From assembly GCF_000420085.1 (NCBI RefSeq), contig NZ_ATUG01000001.1, positions 620,001 to 684,000 on the forward strand: DNA of 64,000 bases, read 5' to 3'. The DNA is from Desulfospira joergensenii DSM 10085. Its GTDB lineage: Bacteria; Desulfobacterota; Desulfobacteria; Desulfobacterales; Desulfobacteraceae. A program made the translations under genes and the position numbers. The notes under the pieces were generated by a model. That model saw only the letters and a program-made list of their open reading frames with translations. It was not told the DNA's origin and ran no database searches. Every line of letters starts with the position of its first letter. The stretch's first letter is position 1. Below are positions 1 to 11,535 of this stretch, piece by piece.

Positions 1-159
1 AGTGGTCAGAGGTGCAAACAACTCAAAACTCGTTGAAAATTCTGCAGGATGAAATGCACTCCAAAAGGCGAATACAACAGGCATGAGCCAGAGGATCCCC
101 AGGATCCATGCTCCGAATGTCTCCAGGGTTTTCCGTGTTCCGGTCTCCCAGAATCTCAT
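1..159 (-). CDS. ABC transporter permease (MalG/UgpE type), 5' part only
   Basis: The first 53 codons of a gene that runs off the left edge of the window. They begin with an ATG preceded by an AAAAGGAA ribosome site. The start region MRFWETGTRKTL is followed by a hydrophobic stretch (about residues 17-36) and then HPAEF. This matches the first transmembrane helix and short periplasmic loop of the second permease subunit in carbohydrate or glycerol-3-phosphate type importers. It lies directly downstream of a family 1 solute-binding protein on the same strand, as expected for such an operon. The permease identity rests on the position and the membrane helix. The substrate cannot be read from this piece. 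Confidence 0.6.
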   Translation of the reverse strand, partial: MRFWETGTRKTLETFGAWILGILWLMPVVFAFWSAFHPAEFSTSFELFAPLTT

Positions 160-181
160 CAAATTAATTCCTTTTCCAATA

Positions 182-213
182 TGTCCCCGGACACCGGCGG
201 ATGCCCGGGGACA
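182..213 (-). promoter_or_regulatory. Intercistronic stem-loop between binding protein and permease genes
   Basis: A perfect 9-bp inverted repeat (TGTCCCCGG / CCGGGGACA) with a 14-base GC-rich loop sits between the binding-protein stop and the permease start. No T-run follows, so it looks more like an RNA-stabilising or attenuating hairpin than a full terminator. In ABC importers such hairpins often keep the binding protein in excess over the permeases; that role is inferred here. Confidence 0.55.
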
Positions 214-219
214 GGGATT

Positions 220-1512
220 TTAATATCGTTTCAATATACGGTCGGTCTGTTTTTGTGCGCCCTGCAATGCCTTTTCCGGTGTTTTCGAATCAGTAAGGGC
301 TGCCTGGATCGCATCGTTGAGTATCTTATATACCCTGCCGTTTTCATGTACAGACAATTCTGCAGTGGCGTATTTGAGCTGATCCCTTGCAACGGCCGCA
401 GCAGGAAATTCCTTTACATAGGTTTTGAGCTCATCGGTTTCATAAGCATCCGGCCGGGTGCCCAGGTATCCTGTCCCGATGCTCCACTGGGCTGTTCTGC
501 GGGGCTGGGTCATCCATTTGACAAATTTAAGCGCAGCCGCCCTTTTCTCTGGGGATGATTCCTTGAAAATATAGAAATTTCCCCCGCCTGTGGGGGTTCC
601 CCTTTCCTTTTTGGCCGGAAGCATGGCAACCCCGAAATCAAAGCTTGCATTTTTTTTGACCGCAGTAAGGTTTCCGGTGCTGTGCCACATGATGGCTGTT
701 TTCTGCTCCAGAAAGTCCGTTCTCAGGGTTCCCCACTCAATGGTTCCCTTGGGCATGATCCCATGGGTCTGCCCCAGATCTTTCCAGAAATCAAGGGCCT
801 GGACAACCCCTGGTTTTTTAAAATAGACCTCTGTCCCGGCACTGTTCATCAGAACTTCACCGTTCTGACGGCACAGGGCACCGAACATCCAATAGGGATA
901 CCCGGTGGAAGGGATTTCCAAGCCCCATTGGATGACCTTGCCGGATGAATCTTTGATAACCAGCTTTTTTCCCATCTCAACCAGTTCATCCCAGTTTGCC
1001 GGCGGCATATCCGGATTTAAACCGGCTTTTCGAAAAGCATCCTTATTGTAATACATGACAATGGTGGAGCGCTGAAAGGGGATACTCCAGGTTTTGCCCA
1101 GGGTGCGGCTGTTTTCCATCAAAGCGGGATAAAAACTGTCAAGCCATTTTTTTTCTTCAGCCGTTGTGACCAGATCGTCAAAGGGCACGATTGCGTCGTT
1201 GTCGATGAGGGTAAATATCTCCGTGGAAAGGATTACGGACAGATTGGGGGGATTTCCTCCCTTTAGAGCGGTCATGGCTTTGGTCATGGTATCGGAATAA
1301 TTACCCGAATATATGGCCTTCACCTGAATGTCCGGATTCTCTGCCTGAAAATCGGAGACAAGGTTATCCACAATTTTGGTCAGTGGACCGCCGACAGCAA
1401 CAGGGTAAAACATGGTTAATTCAGTTGCCATGGCCATGGTGGAAAACATTGAAAAGAGTAGCCCGATGATAAACGCTTTTAATACTCTTTTTCCTGGTAC
1501 CAGTTTTTTCAT
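220..1512 (-). CDS. ABC transporter extracellular solute-binding protein, family 1 (UgpB-like)
   Basis: A 430-residue periplasmic binding protein that should capture a substrate and deliver it to the permease encoded downstream. The N-terminus is a clear signal peptide: basic MKKLVPGKR, a hydrophobic core, then a likely cut after MAMA near residue 29. The mature start TELTMFYPVAVGGP, a segment with NPPNLSVIL, and the overall length fit family 1 sugar/glycerol-3-phosphate binding proteins, with UgpB as the closest type I recall. An AGGAG ribosome site precedes the ATG. The gene follows a LacI-type regulator on the same strand, so the locus is probably an inducible uptake operon. The true ligand (glycerol-3-phosphate, a phosphodiester or a sugar) cannot be decided from sequence alone. 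Confidence 0.85.
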   Translation of the reverse strand: MKKLVPGKRVLKAFIIGLLFSMFSTMAMATELTMFYPVAVGGPLTKIVDNLVSDFQAENPDIQVKAIYSGNYSDTMTKAMTALKGGNPPNLSVILSTEIFTLIDNDAIVPFDDLVTTAEEKKWLDSFYPALMENSRTLGKTWSIPFQRSTIVMYYNKDAFRKAGLNPDMPPANWDELVEMGKKLVIKDSSGKVIQWGLEIPSTGYPYWMFGALCRQNGEVLMNSAGTEVYFKKPGVVQALDFWKDLGQTHGIMPKGTIEWGTLRTDFLEQKTAIMWHSTGNLTAVKKNASFDFGVAMLPAKKERGTPTGGGNFYIFKESSPEKRAAALKFVKWMTQPRRTAQWSIGTGYLGTRPDAYETDELKTYVKEFPAAAVARDQLKYATAELSVHENGRVYKILNDAIQAALTDSKTPEKALQGAQKQTDRILKRY

Positions 1513-1524
1513 TGATTTTCTCCT

Positions 1525-1587
1525 TTATTCAATTGTAAACAAGCGGTTAGGGCAATAGGGATACTTTCCCAAAAACAATTTTTTCAT
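1525..1587 (-). CDS. Possible 20-residue upstream open reading frame
   Basis: In the gap between the LacI gene and the binding-protein gene there is a 20-codon frame. It has a strong AAGGAGGGG ribosome site directly before its ATG. The peptide MKKLFLGKYPYCPNRLFTIE ends in TAA, and the ribosome site of the binding-protein gene starts right after that stop. The placement would allow translational coupling or leader-type control. No homologue is known to me, and a chance frame cannot be excluded. Confidence 0.3.
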   Translation of the reverse strand: MKKLFLGKYPYCPNRLFTIE

Positions 1588-1640
1588 CCCCTCCTTTTCA
1601 TTAAATTTGGTAATCCCGCTGGGATCAAATTTGTATTCAA

Positions 1641-2651
1641 TCAAAGCGTCGCTGCTTTCTGGGTTGACTCCCTGATGACAAGGGATGATTCCAGCATCAC
1701 CTGAACCGGCTTTGATTGTTTTTCCTCCATGAGCCGGAAGAGAAGCTTTGCCCCGAGCTGCCCCATCTCATATGCCGGCTGGTGGATTGTTGTCAGGCCG
1801 GGGATCACATAGGATGAAATCTGAATGTCATCGAACCCGACAATGGACAGATCTTCAGGCAGACTCAGCCCGCATTCTCTTGCCCCTTTCATGGCGCCCA
1901 GGGCCAAATAGTCGTTGGAACAGAAAACCGCTGTGGGAGATTTTTTAAGGGCAAGCATTTTTTTGACCGATACACTCCCCCCGGTGAGCGAATAATCGGT
2001 CTGGAACAAGAGGCTGTTATCATAGGCAATGCCGTAATTTTTAAGACACTGCCTGTACCCGTGCCAGCGGTGGAGGCTCCTGTCAGATATGGAAAATTTT
2101 CCTGCAACCATGCCGACCCGGCGATGGCCCAGTTGAACAAGATGCTCCGTTGCACGGTATCCGCCCTGATAATTATCGATCCCCACTGCAGAGATGGGAC
2201 CCTTTTTTATGGTGCTGTAGAGCAGAACAAAAGGCACCTTTTCTTCCACCAATGATTTCAGAACATCTCCTTTGGGGTTGGTTGTGGTGATGATCAGGCC
2301 GTCCACCTGTTTTTCCCTCAAGGTTCTGATCAAATTTTCTTCCTGATCGTATTGGTAATATGTGTTTCCCAGAATGACCTGAACTTTATTCCGATCGGCG
2401 TGGTCCTGAACCCCCTGGGTGGATTCGGCAAAAACAGGGTTATTGATATTGGGAATGATCAGGCCGATGGTATTGGACTGCTTGGTAACAAATCCCCTTG
2501 CAAGGGCATTGTACTTATAGTTACAGACCTCCATGGCCCGCCGAACTTTTTTCCGGGTGGGTTCCCGGACCGCATCCGGAGAATTGATCACCCTGGAAAC
2601 CGTAGCGGTGGACACACCGGCCAACTTTGCCACGTCAAGTATTGTGCTCAT
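1641..2651 (-). CDS. LacI-family transcriptional regulator
   Basis: A 336-residue repressor. Residues 4-25 form the LacI helix-turn-helix (ILDVAKLAGVSTATVSRVIN). The hinge region follows near residue 50, and then a periplasmic-binding-protein-like effector domain with NTIGLIIPNINNPVFAE and DGLIITTTNP. It should bind a palindromic operator and release it on binding a small ligand. It sits upstream of the ABC uptake genes and divergently from an MBL-fold enzyme, so these are the likely targets. A TGTAAACG-type palindrome between its own promoter and start codon suggests autoregulation. The effector is unknown; a sugar or sugar phosphate handled by the transporter is the natural guess. Confidence 0.93.
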   Translation of the reverse strand: MSTILDVAKLAGVSTATVSRVINSPDAVREPTRKKVRRAMEVCNYKYNALARGFVTKQSNTIGLIIPNINNPVFAESTQGVQDHADRNKVQVILGNTYYQYDQEENLIRTLREKQVDGLIITTTNPKGDVLKSLVEEKVPFVLLYSTIKKGPISAVGIDNYQGGYRATEHLVQLGHRRVGMVAGKFSISDRSLHRWHGYRQCLKNYGIAYDNSLLFQTDYSLTGGSVSVKKMLALKKSPTAVFCSNDYLALGAMKGARECGLSLPEDLSIVGFDDIQISSYVIPGLTTIHQPAYEMGQLGAKLLFRLMEEKQSKPVQVMLESSLVIRESTQKAATL

Positions 2652-2660
2652 TCGCTCTCC

Positions 2661-2674
2661 TGCAAACGTTTACA
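2661..2674. promoter_or_regulatory. LacI-type operator in front of the regulator gene
   Basis: The 14-bp near-palindrome TGCAAACGTTTACA has the central CG pair typical of LacI-family sites. It lies just upstream of the regulator's ribosome site and just downstream of its predicted -10. One arm is identical to the operator at 2813-2828, so it is probably an autoregulatory site. Confidence 0.6.
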
Positions 2675-2676
2675 TT

Positions 2677-2706
2677 TATATGTTCATTTTATCATCTCCA
2701 TGTCAA
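2677..2706 (-). promoter_or_regulatory. Predicted sigma-70 promoter of the LacI gene
   Basis: A perfect -35 TTGACA (2701-2706) is followed after 18 bases by CATATA (2677-2682) on the minus strand. It reads toward the regulator start. The operator at 2661-2674 begins a few bases downstream, where a bound repressor would block transcription. Confidence 0.5.
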
Positions 2707-2777
2707 CCTTTTTTTATTTTGCATAACTCTTTAATATTAAAAATAAAAAAACCCCACAACACAATTCAAATTAAAGG

Positions 2778-2806
2778 TTGCAGCCCTGATATTTTCCATA
2801 TATAAA
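2778..2806 (+). promoter_or_regulatory. Predicted sigma-70 promoter of the MBL-fold gene
   Basis: TTGCAG (2778-2783) and TATAAA (2801-2806) are separated by 17 bases. They point toward the MBL-fold gene at 2850. The palindrome at 2813-2828 falls at the expected transcription start, a classic repressor position. Confidence 0.5.
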
Positions 2807-2812
2807 AATATC

Positions 2813-2828
2813 ATGTAAACATTTACAT
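2813..2828. promoter_or_regulatory. LacI-type operator in front of the MBL-fold gene
   Basis: The sequence ATGTAAACATTTACAT consists of two perfect 7-base inverted arms around a 2-base centre. The arm ATGTAAA is the same as in the operator before the LacI gene. The site overlaps the predicted start of transcription of the divergent MBL gene, so this gene is probably repressed by the neighbouring LacI protein. Confidence 0.6.
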
Positions 2829-2849
2829 CGTTATGAGAGATTCCAATTT

Positions 2850-4136
2850 ATGGACACACGCCCGTTGATGAAATTAAACAGCCATGTGCAGCGCATTGCC
2901 CACTGCGGCCTGCATGTGGATCTTGTAAAGACGTCTCAAGGATGGGTACGACTGGGAAGCATGCCGGACATTGCCAAAATGATGAGCTTTCATGGGTTCA
3001 GAGAGGAGATTGTCATTGTTCCCCCCTGGGAAGGATCCATGGCAGGGGATAATTATACAGGGGAAGAGTTTGTTCTATGGCAGGCCCAGGTAAAAGGAAG
3101 CATAAAAAGACTCTATGCCGGGACACCGGAAGACTTACACCTCCTTTACCGGAACCTTGACGAAACCTTCTCCTTTTTCTTTGACCGTGACCGCATCGGT
3201 ATTGTGAAAAAACGATGGCTGAAACAGTGGTTTGAGAAGAGCCCGGCTTCTCCTGTCTATGAAAAAAATTCCCTGAAGATCTTAATTGAAAACCGGAATA
3301 TCATCCTGACAGATCAGGGCCGGATCCTTTACAATAGAAAAAAAATCAAAGCCTCCCACGATCCAGACACCCTGGTGGAAGAAGCTCTTGGAAAAGCGCC
3401 CAGGGATTCGAGCCCCAGGCCATCCCTTGAAATAACGGCCATTGGAACGGGAAACGGATTTGTGGGAACCACGGCAAGCTGTATTGTCCGTTTCGCCAAA
3501 GAGGTGGTCTGGATTGATCCATGCGGTTATCCCGCCCACACCCTTGCCCGGAGACGGGTTCACTGGGATGACATCACCCATATTCTCATTACCCACAACC
3601 ATGAAGATCATGTTCAGGGATTTTCCGCATGTCTGAAACGGGCGGAGAAAACAGGGCGTCCCATAAATCTTATCACAGCCCCTAGCATCCACGAGGTCCT
3701 GAAAAAACAATTCACCCCCTTATGCCCGGATTTTGCCCGGCTAACCAAGCTGATTCCCCTCTTCCCCGGGAAAAAACTGGGCCTGGACTCCATGAAGGTG
3801 GAATGCCGCTGGAATCACCATTTCCTGCCCTATGGCACATTGGGCCTGAAATTTACAGCAGGGGGAAAATGCTTTGGTTTTTCAGGAGACACAAAATTCA
3901 ATGATCACATCAACTCCATTGTCGCCAGGGAAGAACTTCTTCCCCAGTGGTTTGCTGACTGCGATCTCCTGTTCCATGAAGTCGACTTTGATAATCCTGA
4001 CGGTGTCCACACTCACTGGAAAGCCCTTGAGGAACTTGCCCGGTCGATTCCAGGCCAGGTGCTTGGCTATCACACGCCCTATCTTGCCAATGCCCCCCTG
4101 CCCCTGGTGGAACAGGGAAAAACCTATTGCCTTTAA
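2850..4136 (+). CDS. Metallo-beta-lactamase-fold hydrolase with unassigned N-terminal region
   Basis: A 428-residue protein. Residues from about 193 onward form an MBL domain of the RNase Z/phosphodiesterase-like type. The metal-binding motif HNHEDH is at 249-254, with further ligands likely in WNHHFLPYG, FSGDTKFND and GYHTPY. The first 190 residues match no domain I recognise; they carry no signal peptide, so the protein is probably cytoplasmic. It stands alone, divergent from a LacI gene, with a matching operator over its promoter, so it is probably co-induced with the ABC uptake operon. A phosphodiesterase acting on the imported compound would make sense, but this is inference. A second in-frame ATG lies at codon 7. 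Confidence 0.8.
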   Translation: MDTRPLMKLNSHVQRIAHCGLHVDLVKTSQGWVRLGSMPDIAKMMSFHGFREEIVIVPPWEGSMAGDNYTGEEFVLWQAQVKGSIKRLYAGTPEDLHLLYRNLDETFSFFFDRDRIGIVKKRWLKQWFEKSPASPVYEKNSLKILIENRNIILTDQGRILYNRKKIKASHDPDTLVEEALGKAPRDSSPRPSLEITAIGTGNGFVGTTASCIVRFAKEVVWIDPCGYPAHTLARRRVHWDDITHILITHNHEDHVQGFSACLKRAEKTGRPINLITAPSIHEVLKKQFTPLCPDFARLTKLIPLFPGKKLGLDSMKVECRWNHHFLPYGTLGLKFTAGGKCFGFSGDTKFNDHINSIVAREELLPQWFADCDLLFHEVDFDNPDGVHTHWKALEELARSIPGQVLGYHTPYLANAPLPLVEQGKTYCL

Positions 4137-4196
4137 AAGGGAAGGGCCAGAATCAACTTTGCCCGGTGTAGGCTTAAAAGGATGGAAACCGTTCTA

Positions 4197-4817
4197 TCAA
4201 CCCGGGTATTTTTCATTCAAATAGGCGGTCAGACGGTTAGCCAAGTTTTCCAGGTATCCGGAATAAAAATGATCACACCCCTCCAGGATCTCAAACCGGG
4301 TCTCAAGACTCCATTGGCTGATTTTGGCCCGGATCAGGTCCGGGGGGGCAATCTCATCATTCTCGCCGGTGAGGATCAGACCCGTGGACGTCAGGGCCTC
4401 GATATCATCAAAGCTCATGAAGCCCATGGGCGGAGAGACCATGATATGATCTTCGACTTCAAGCCCCGAGGAGACCACGGCAGCATTTATCCTGGATCCG
4501 AAGGAATACCCGGCCAGCCAGACGCTCTTGCATCCCCTGTTTTTGAGAAAATCAACACAGGCCCTGACATCTTCCTGCTCCCCTTCCCCATTATCGAACA
4601 TACCCGTGCTGTTGCCGGTTCCCCTGAAATTAAACCGAAGGGTGGTAAAGCCCTTTTGAGAAAAACATTGAACCGTCTGGATGACCACTGGATTGTCCAT
4701 GTTTCCCCCGTACAGGGGATGGGGATGGGTCACCACCACGCCCCGGTCAGGAGAATTCTCTTCCAGCATGCCGGCCAGACGGATGTTGCTGCATTGGATT
4801 GTGACCTGTTCTTCCAT
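4197..4817 (-). CDS. Alpha/beta hydrolase
   Basis: A 206-residue single-domain alpha/beta hydrolase. It has the oxyanion-side motif THPHPLYGGNMDN (near residue 30), the nucleophile elbow GYSFGS (near 104), an acid in TGENDEIAPP and a terminal His in GCDHFYSG. This is the compact family of dienelactone-hydrolase-like predicted esterases found widely in bacteria (COG2945 type, from memory). It has no signal peptide and should be cytosolic. It is the last gene of a minus-strand run with a GNAT protein only 4 bases upstream, and probably shares the pyrG transcript. The substrate is not known. Confidence 0.82.
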   Translation of the reverse strand: MEEQVTIQCSNIRLAGMLEENSPDRGVVVTHPHPLYGGNMDNPVVIQTVQCFSQKGFTTLRFNFRGTGNSTGMFDNGEGEQEDVRACVDFLKNRGCKSVWLAGYSFGSRINAAVVSSGLEVEDHIMVSPPMGFMSFDDIEALTSTGLILTGENDEIAPPDLIRAKISQWSLETRFEILEGCDHFYSGYLENLANRLTAYLNEKYPG

Positions 4818-4821
4818 GGGC

Positions 4822-5291
4822 TTACCTCATGTCTAAATATTTTTCCATATGAACATGGACGATCCCGGCCTCTTCAAATGAAGACCCATAGGTAAGGAAG
4901 CCGAGTTTTTCATAGAATCCAACAGCATGTTCCTGGGCCCCGAGAAAGACCCTGGAGATCCGCCGTTGGGACGCCTCCTTAATCAGGGCCAGAACCACCT
5001 GTTCTCCGATTCCCAGGCCCCTGGCTTCCCTGACCACGGCAATCCTTCCGAGATGGCCGTCATCCAGCATGCGGCCTGTACCGACAGCCGCTCCATCCTT
5101 GATTGCCAGGACGTGCACGGCGCCCGGATCCCGGCCGTCAAAATCTATGGCAGGATCCACATTCTGCTCCCCGGAAAAAACCCGGGACCGGATCATTTGA
5201 ATGCTTTTTCCCCTATCCCCATCAAACCGGACCACCTGTATCCGCAACGGGTCCATGCCTTTTTTGTCTCTTTTTTCTACCCTGGAAAGAC

Positions 5292-5295
<4 letters not shown>
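4822..5295 (-). CDS. GNAT-family N-acetyltransferase (ElaA/YjcF-like)
   Basis: A 157-residue GNAT domain. The signature LGRIAVVREARGLGIGEQVV carries the acetyl-CoA-binding R/Q-x-x-G-x-G/A loop, and the C-terminal motif AVGFYEKLGFLTYGSSFEEA is typical of the ElaA/YjcF branch. It should move an acetyl group from acetyl-CoA to an unidentified amine. The start is a GTG that overlaps the stop of the upstream protease gene by 4 bases (GTGA), so translation is probably coupled. A later ATG at codon 14 is possible but lacks the overlap. Confidence 0.85.
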
Positions 5296-7738
<2,443 letters not shown>

Positions 7739-8632
7739 TCATTCATATAATTTTTTAAACTCTTCCAACTGCCTGTCCAGGTCCCGGATTTTATCCGGGC
7801 TCCGGGTGTCCGCCCCGGGATAGGTATTTTTCAGCCCCTCCACCTCAAACAGATCAGGAGAAAACCCGGATGCAAGCTCCACATGGCTGACCCTGATCTC
7901 GGCGATCTTCTGCCCGTCCATGAAGATATCCGTCTCCATGGGGTACCAGGTCCGGCTGACCTGCTGCCAGTTCTCATACCGGAACTCCAGGGCCCACCCC
8001 TTTTTGATAAGGATATATCTCACCGGGAAAAAACTCTCTTTTTCGATCCAGAGACCGGGAAAGGGCTTTCCCTTTTCCAGGGGCCGGCCCACCACATAGC
8101 AGATCCTGTCCCCGTATCTGCGGAAGGCAACCCTTTCCGTATCAATCCCCTCCGCAGCCAGCTTTAGTTCAAGGCTTTCATAGTCCCGGTAAAGGAGAAC
8201 GTCCGTATAAAAATCAAGGGGAGACTTTTCAAGGGCAATCGTCTTGTCGTTTAAAACTTTGATAAACCCGGCGTCTGATTCCACATAAAAACCAATGGAA
8301 TCAGGGGAGGAGACCTCGACCCTCAGTCTGTCCGGCGGGGCATAGATGAGTTTTTCATTCAGGGTAATGCTTCCGGGCACCGGGGTTCCGGGTCCGGGGA
8401 TTTTGGATCCGGGAAGAACCGAAGCCTCTGGTTCGTCCATCTGAGGATCAGACCCCTGGGGAGCCCTGATGATTTTCCGGGTCTGGAGGGTGATCAGCCC
8501 TGCCGGCTGTTTGATCTTCTGAATCACCATGTAGAACAGGTGAGGCGCTCTGGGCACAAATGCCTCTGTCTTTTCCAGGGGAAGGAACAGGCAGAAAGCC
8601 GAAATCAAAATAAAGCAAATTACATTTCTCAT
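7739..8632 (-). CDS. LolA-like exported protein of unknown function
   Basis: About 297 residues from the ATG that starts a clear signal peptide (MRNVICFILISAFCLF, cut probably after KTEA). The mature part holds APPDRLRVEV, FYVESDAGFIKVLND and WYPMETDIFMDGQKIAEIRVSHVELASGF. This pattern is shared with outer-membrane lipoprotein-sorting (LolA-like) beta proteins, including a C-terminal part where the surface sheet meets lipid or lipoprotein. I recognise the fold type, not a named gene. No strong ribosome site is visible. The reading frame could extend upstream to 8698, but this would place extra residues before the signal peptide. It lies between enolase and pyrG on the same strand. Confidence 0.6.
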   Translation of the reverse strand: MRNVICFILISAFCLFLPLEKTEAFVPRAPHLFYMVIQKIKQPAGLITLQTRKIIRAPQGSDPQMDEPEASVLPGSKIPGPGTPVPGSITLNEKLIYAPPDRLRVEVSSPDSIGFYVESDAGFIKVLNDKTIALEKSPLDFYTDVLLYRDYESLELKLAAEGIDTERVAFRRYGDRICYVVGRPLEKGKPFPGLWIEKESFFPVRYILIKKGWALEFRYENWQQVSRTWYPMETDIFMDGQKIAEIRVSHVELASGFSPDLFEVEGLKNTYPGADTRSPDKIRDLDRQLEEFKKLYE

Positions 8633-8680
8633 GAAATTTAAAAAATCCCTATAGGCTTCCCCTGCTTGGACAAAGGCTTG

Positions 8681-8768
8681 CCCACATGCAAGGCGCAAGA
8701 AATTTTAAGACCGGAGTGTACTAGTGTACAGGAGAATCTTAACATTTTGCAGCAACGCCGCAGGTGGG
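8681..8768. repeat. Long imperfect palindrome, extragenic repeat-like element
   Basis: An 88-bp imperfect inverted repeat with three nested matches: CCCAC/GTGGG at the ends (8681-8685, 8764-8768), TTAAGA/TCTTAA (8705-8710, 8737-8742) and TGTAC/GTACA around a TAGT loop (8717-8730). GCAAGGCG and CGCCGCAG also face each other. It fills the gap between enolase and the LolA-like gene. The form is that of a mobile-type small palindromic element or extragenic repeat. Only one copy was noticed in this window. Confidence 0.5.
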
Positions 8769-8786
8769 TGAGATTTTGCCCAACCA

Positions 8787-10151
<1,365 letters not shown>

Positions 10152-10212
10152 CTAATCGAAATTTATTTCCCCTGGGAATCCCTGTAAAATATTTTTGAAA
10201 AATCCCTTAAAC

Positions 10213-10239
10213 TTGACAAATAAAAACCACTCTTATAAT
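10213..10239 (+). promoter_or_regulatory. Predicted adenylate kinase promoter
   Basis: A perfect TTGACA (10213-10218) and a perfect TATAAT (10234-10239), with a rather short 15-base spacer, lie 50 bases before the adk start codon. An AT-rich stretch precedes them. Confidence 0.55.
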
Positions 10240-10288
10240 TAGGAGAGTTGTCCCGATTTTAACATAAATCTCATATTAAGGAGTGAAG

Positions 10289-10957
10289 ATGAACATTCTC
10301 TTTTTCGGCCCCAACGGCAGCGGTAAGGGAACCCAGGGAAAAATCCTGAAAGATAAGTACAACATTGCCCATGTTGAATCCGGCGCGATTTTCCGTGACA
10401 ATATCAAGGGCGGTACCGAACTTGGAAAAAAAGCCAAGGAGTACATTGACAAAGGCGACCTGGTGCCGGATGAAATCACAATCCCCATGATGATCGACCG
10501 TATCAAACAAGACGACTGCAAAGAAGGCTGGCTCCTGGACGGCTTCCCCAGGAACAAGGCTCAGGCTGAAAAACTTCACGCCTCCCTTGAAGCGGAAGGC
10601 ATCAAGCTCAGCTATGTCATTGAAATGCTTCTGGACCGTGAAATTGCCAAAAACAGGATCATGGGCCGCAGGCTCTGTGAAAAAGACAATAACCATCCCA
10701 ACAACATCTTCATCGACGCCATCAAACCCGACGGAGACAAATGCCGGGTATGCGGGGGTGCATTGAGCTCCCGGGCCGATGACCAGGATGAAAGTGCAAT
10801 AGACAAGCGCCACTCCATTTACTATGACACGGACACCGGCACCCTGGCTTCTGCCTACTACTTCAAAGACCTGAAGGATGCCCCCTTCAAATACCTCACC
10901 CTCAACGGCGAACAGGCCCTGCCCGACGTAACCGCAGAGCTGATCTCCAAATTATAA
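10289..10957 (+). CDS. adk: Adenylate kinase, cysteine-containing long LID form
   Basis: Transfers phosphate between ATP and AMP (giving ADP) to balance adenylate pools. 222 residues, the long-LID class. The P-loop FFGPNGSGKGTQGK is at the N-terminus, the AMP-binding segment ESGAIFRDN follows, and WLLDGFPRNKAQAE is conserved. The LID holds cysteines in RRLCEKDNNHP and in KCRVCGGAL, which fits a metal-binding adenylate kinase like those described from sulfate reducers; the LID is longer than usual. The ATG at 10289 has an AAGGAG site 6 bases upstream; a GTG two codons earlier is less likely. It ends in a strong terminator, so it is monocistronic. Confidence 0.96.
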   Translation: MNILFFGPNGSGKGTQGKILKDKYNIAHVESGAIFRDNIKGGTELGKKAKEYIDKGDLVPDEITIPMMIDRIKQDDCKEGWLLDGFPRNKAQAEKLHASLEAEGIKLSYVIEMLLDREIAKNRIMGRRLCEKDNNHPNNIFIDAIKPDGDKCRVCGGALSSRADDQDESAIDKRHSIYYDTDTGTLASAYYFKDLKDAPFKYLTLNGEQALPDVTAELISKL

Positions 10958-11003
10958 ATCCGTGACCGGGGATTTTCCCCGGGAACCGGTCCTGAAACAA
11001 AGC

Positions 11004-11039
11004 TGCCCGGCGGGTTCCCCTGCCGGGCACTTCTGTTTT
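11004..11039 (+). terminator. Rho-independent terminator after adk
   Basis: Stem TGCCCGGC/GCCGGGCA (11004-11011, 11022-11029), then TTCTGTTTT. A second GC-rich hairpin, ACCGGGG/CCCCGG, stands just before it at about 10965-10985. Confidence 0.8.
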
Positions 11040-11222
11040 GCACCAAGCTTCCATGCAGGTTCTGAACGGCCAATCAGATTTTCCGTTATCTTCTCCGGCT
11101 TCCTGCCCAAAGATCCCTGCCCGGAACAGATTCATCTTTTATTCAAAAATCAGACCCGGGGTTCTGGGGGTGCATGGCCGGCCTCAGACCGAACCCTGCT
11201 TACCAAACCTTTTTTTGGAGAC

Positions 11223-11396
11223 TCAGAACCCGGGATAGTTTTCCGGAACGAATCCATCATTTGAATCGATCAGATGGGGAATATCAAGGGAGATATCCGG
11301 ATGATCATCATCGTTGTTGTCAAATCCGCAAACAGAACAGATGTTTGTATCGGGAGATAACAACATGCCGCAGTCCATACAAAAGTCTTTAGACAT
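11223..11396 (-). CDS. Small zinc-ribbon protein
   Basis: A 57-residue protein with two CxxC knuckles (FCMDCGMLL and NICSVCGFD) that form a minimal zinc ribbon. An acidic tail with DNNDDDHPDISLDIP follows. It starts at an ATG with a very strong GGAGGA ribosome site; a longer frame to 11501 has no such site. No enzymatic part is present, so it may be an adaptor or a small regulatory protein. It is convergent with adk, with 139 bases before the next minus-strand gene upstream. I do not recognise a named family. Confidence 0.7.
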   Translation of the reverse strand: MSKDFCMDCGMLLSPDTNICSVCGFDNNDDDHPDISLDIPHLIDSNDGFVPENYPGF

Positions 11397-11535
11397 TGTT
11401 TCCTCCTTATCCATGTTTGTGAGGTGGATTGGATTTGTACCGTTTTGTAGATCAAATCCATGGGTTTTAAAAAATAATAAATAAAAATTTCCGGGTGTCA
11501 AGGGGGACTATTCAAATCGATTTTAAATTCCTGTC

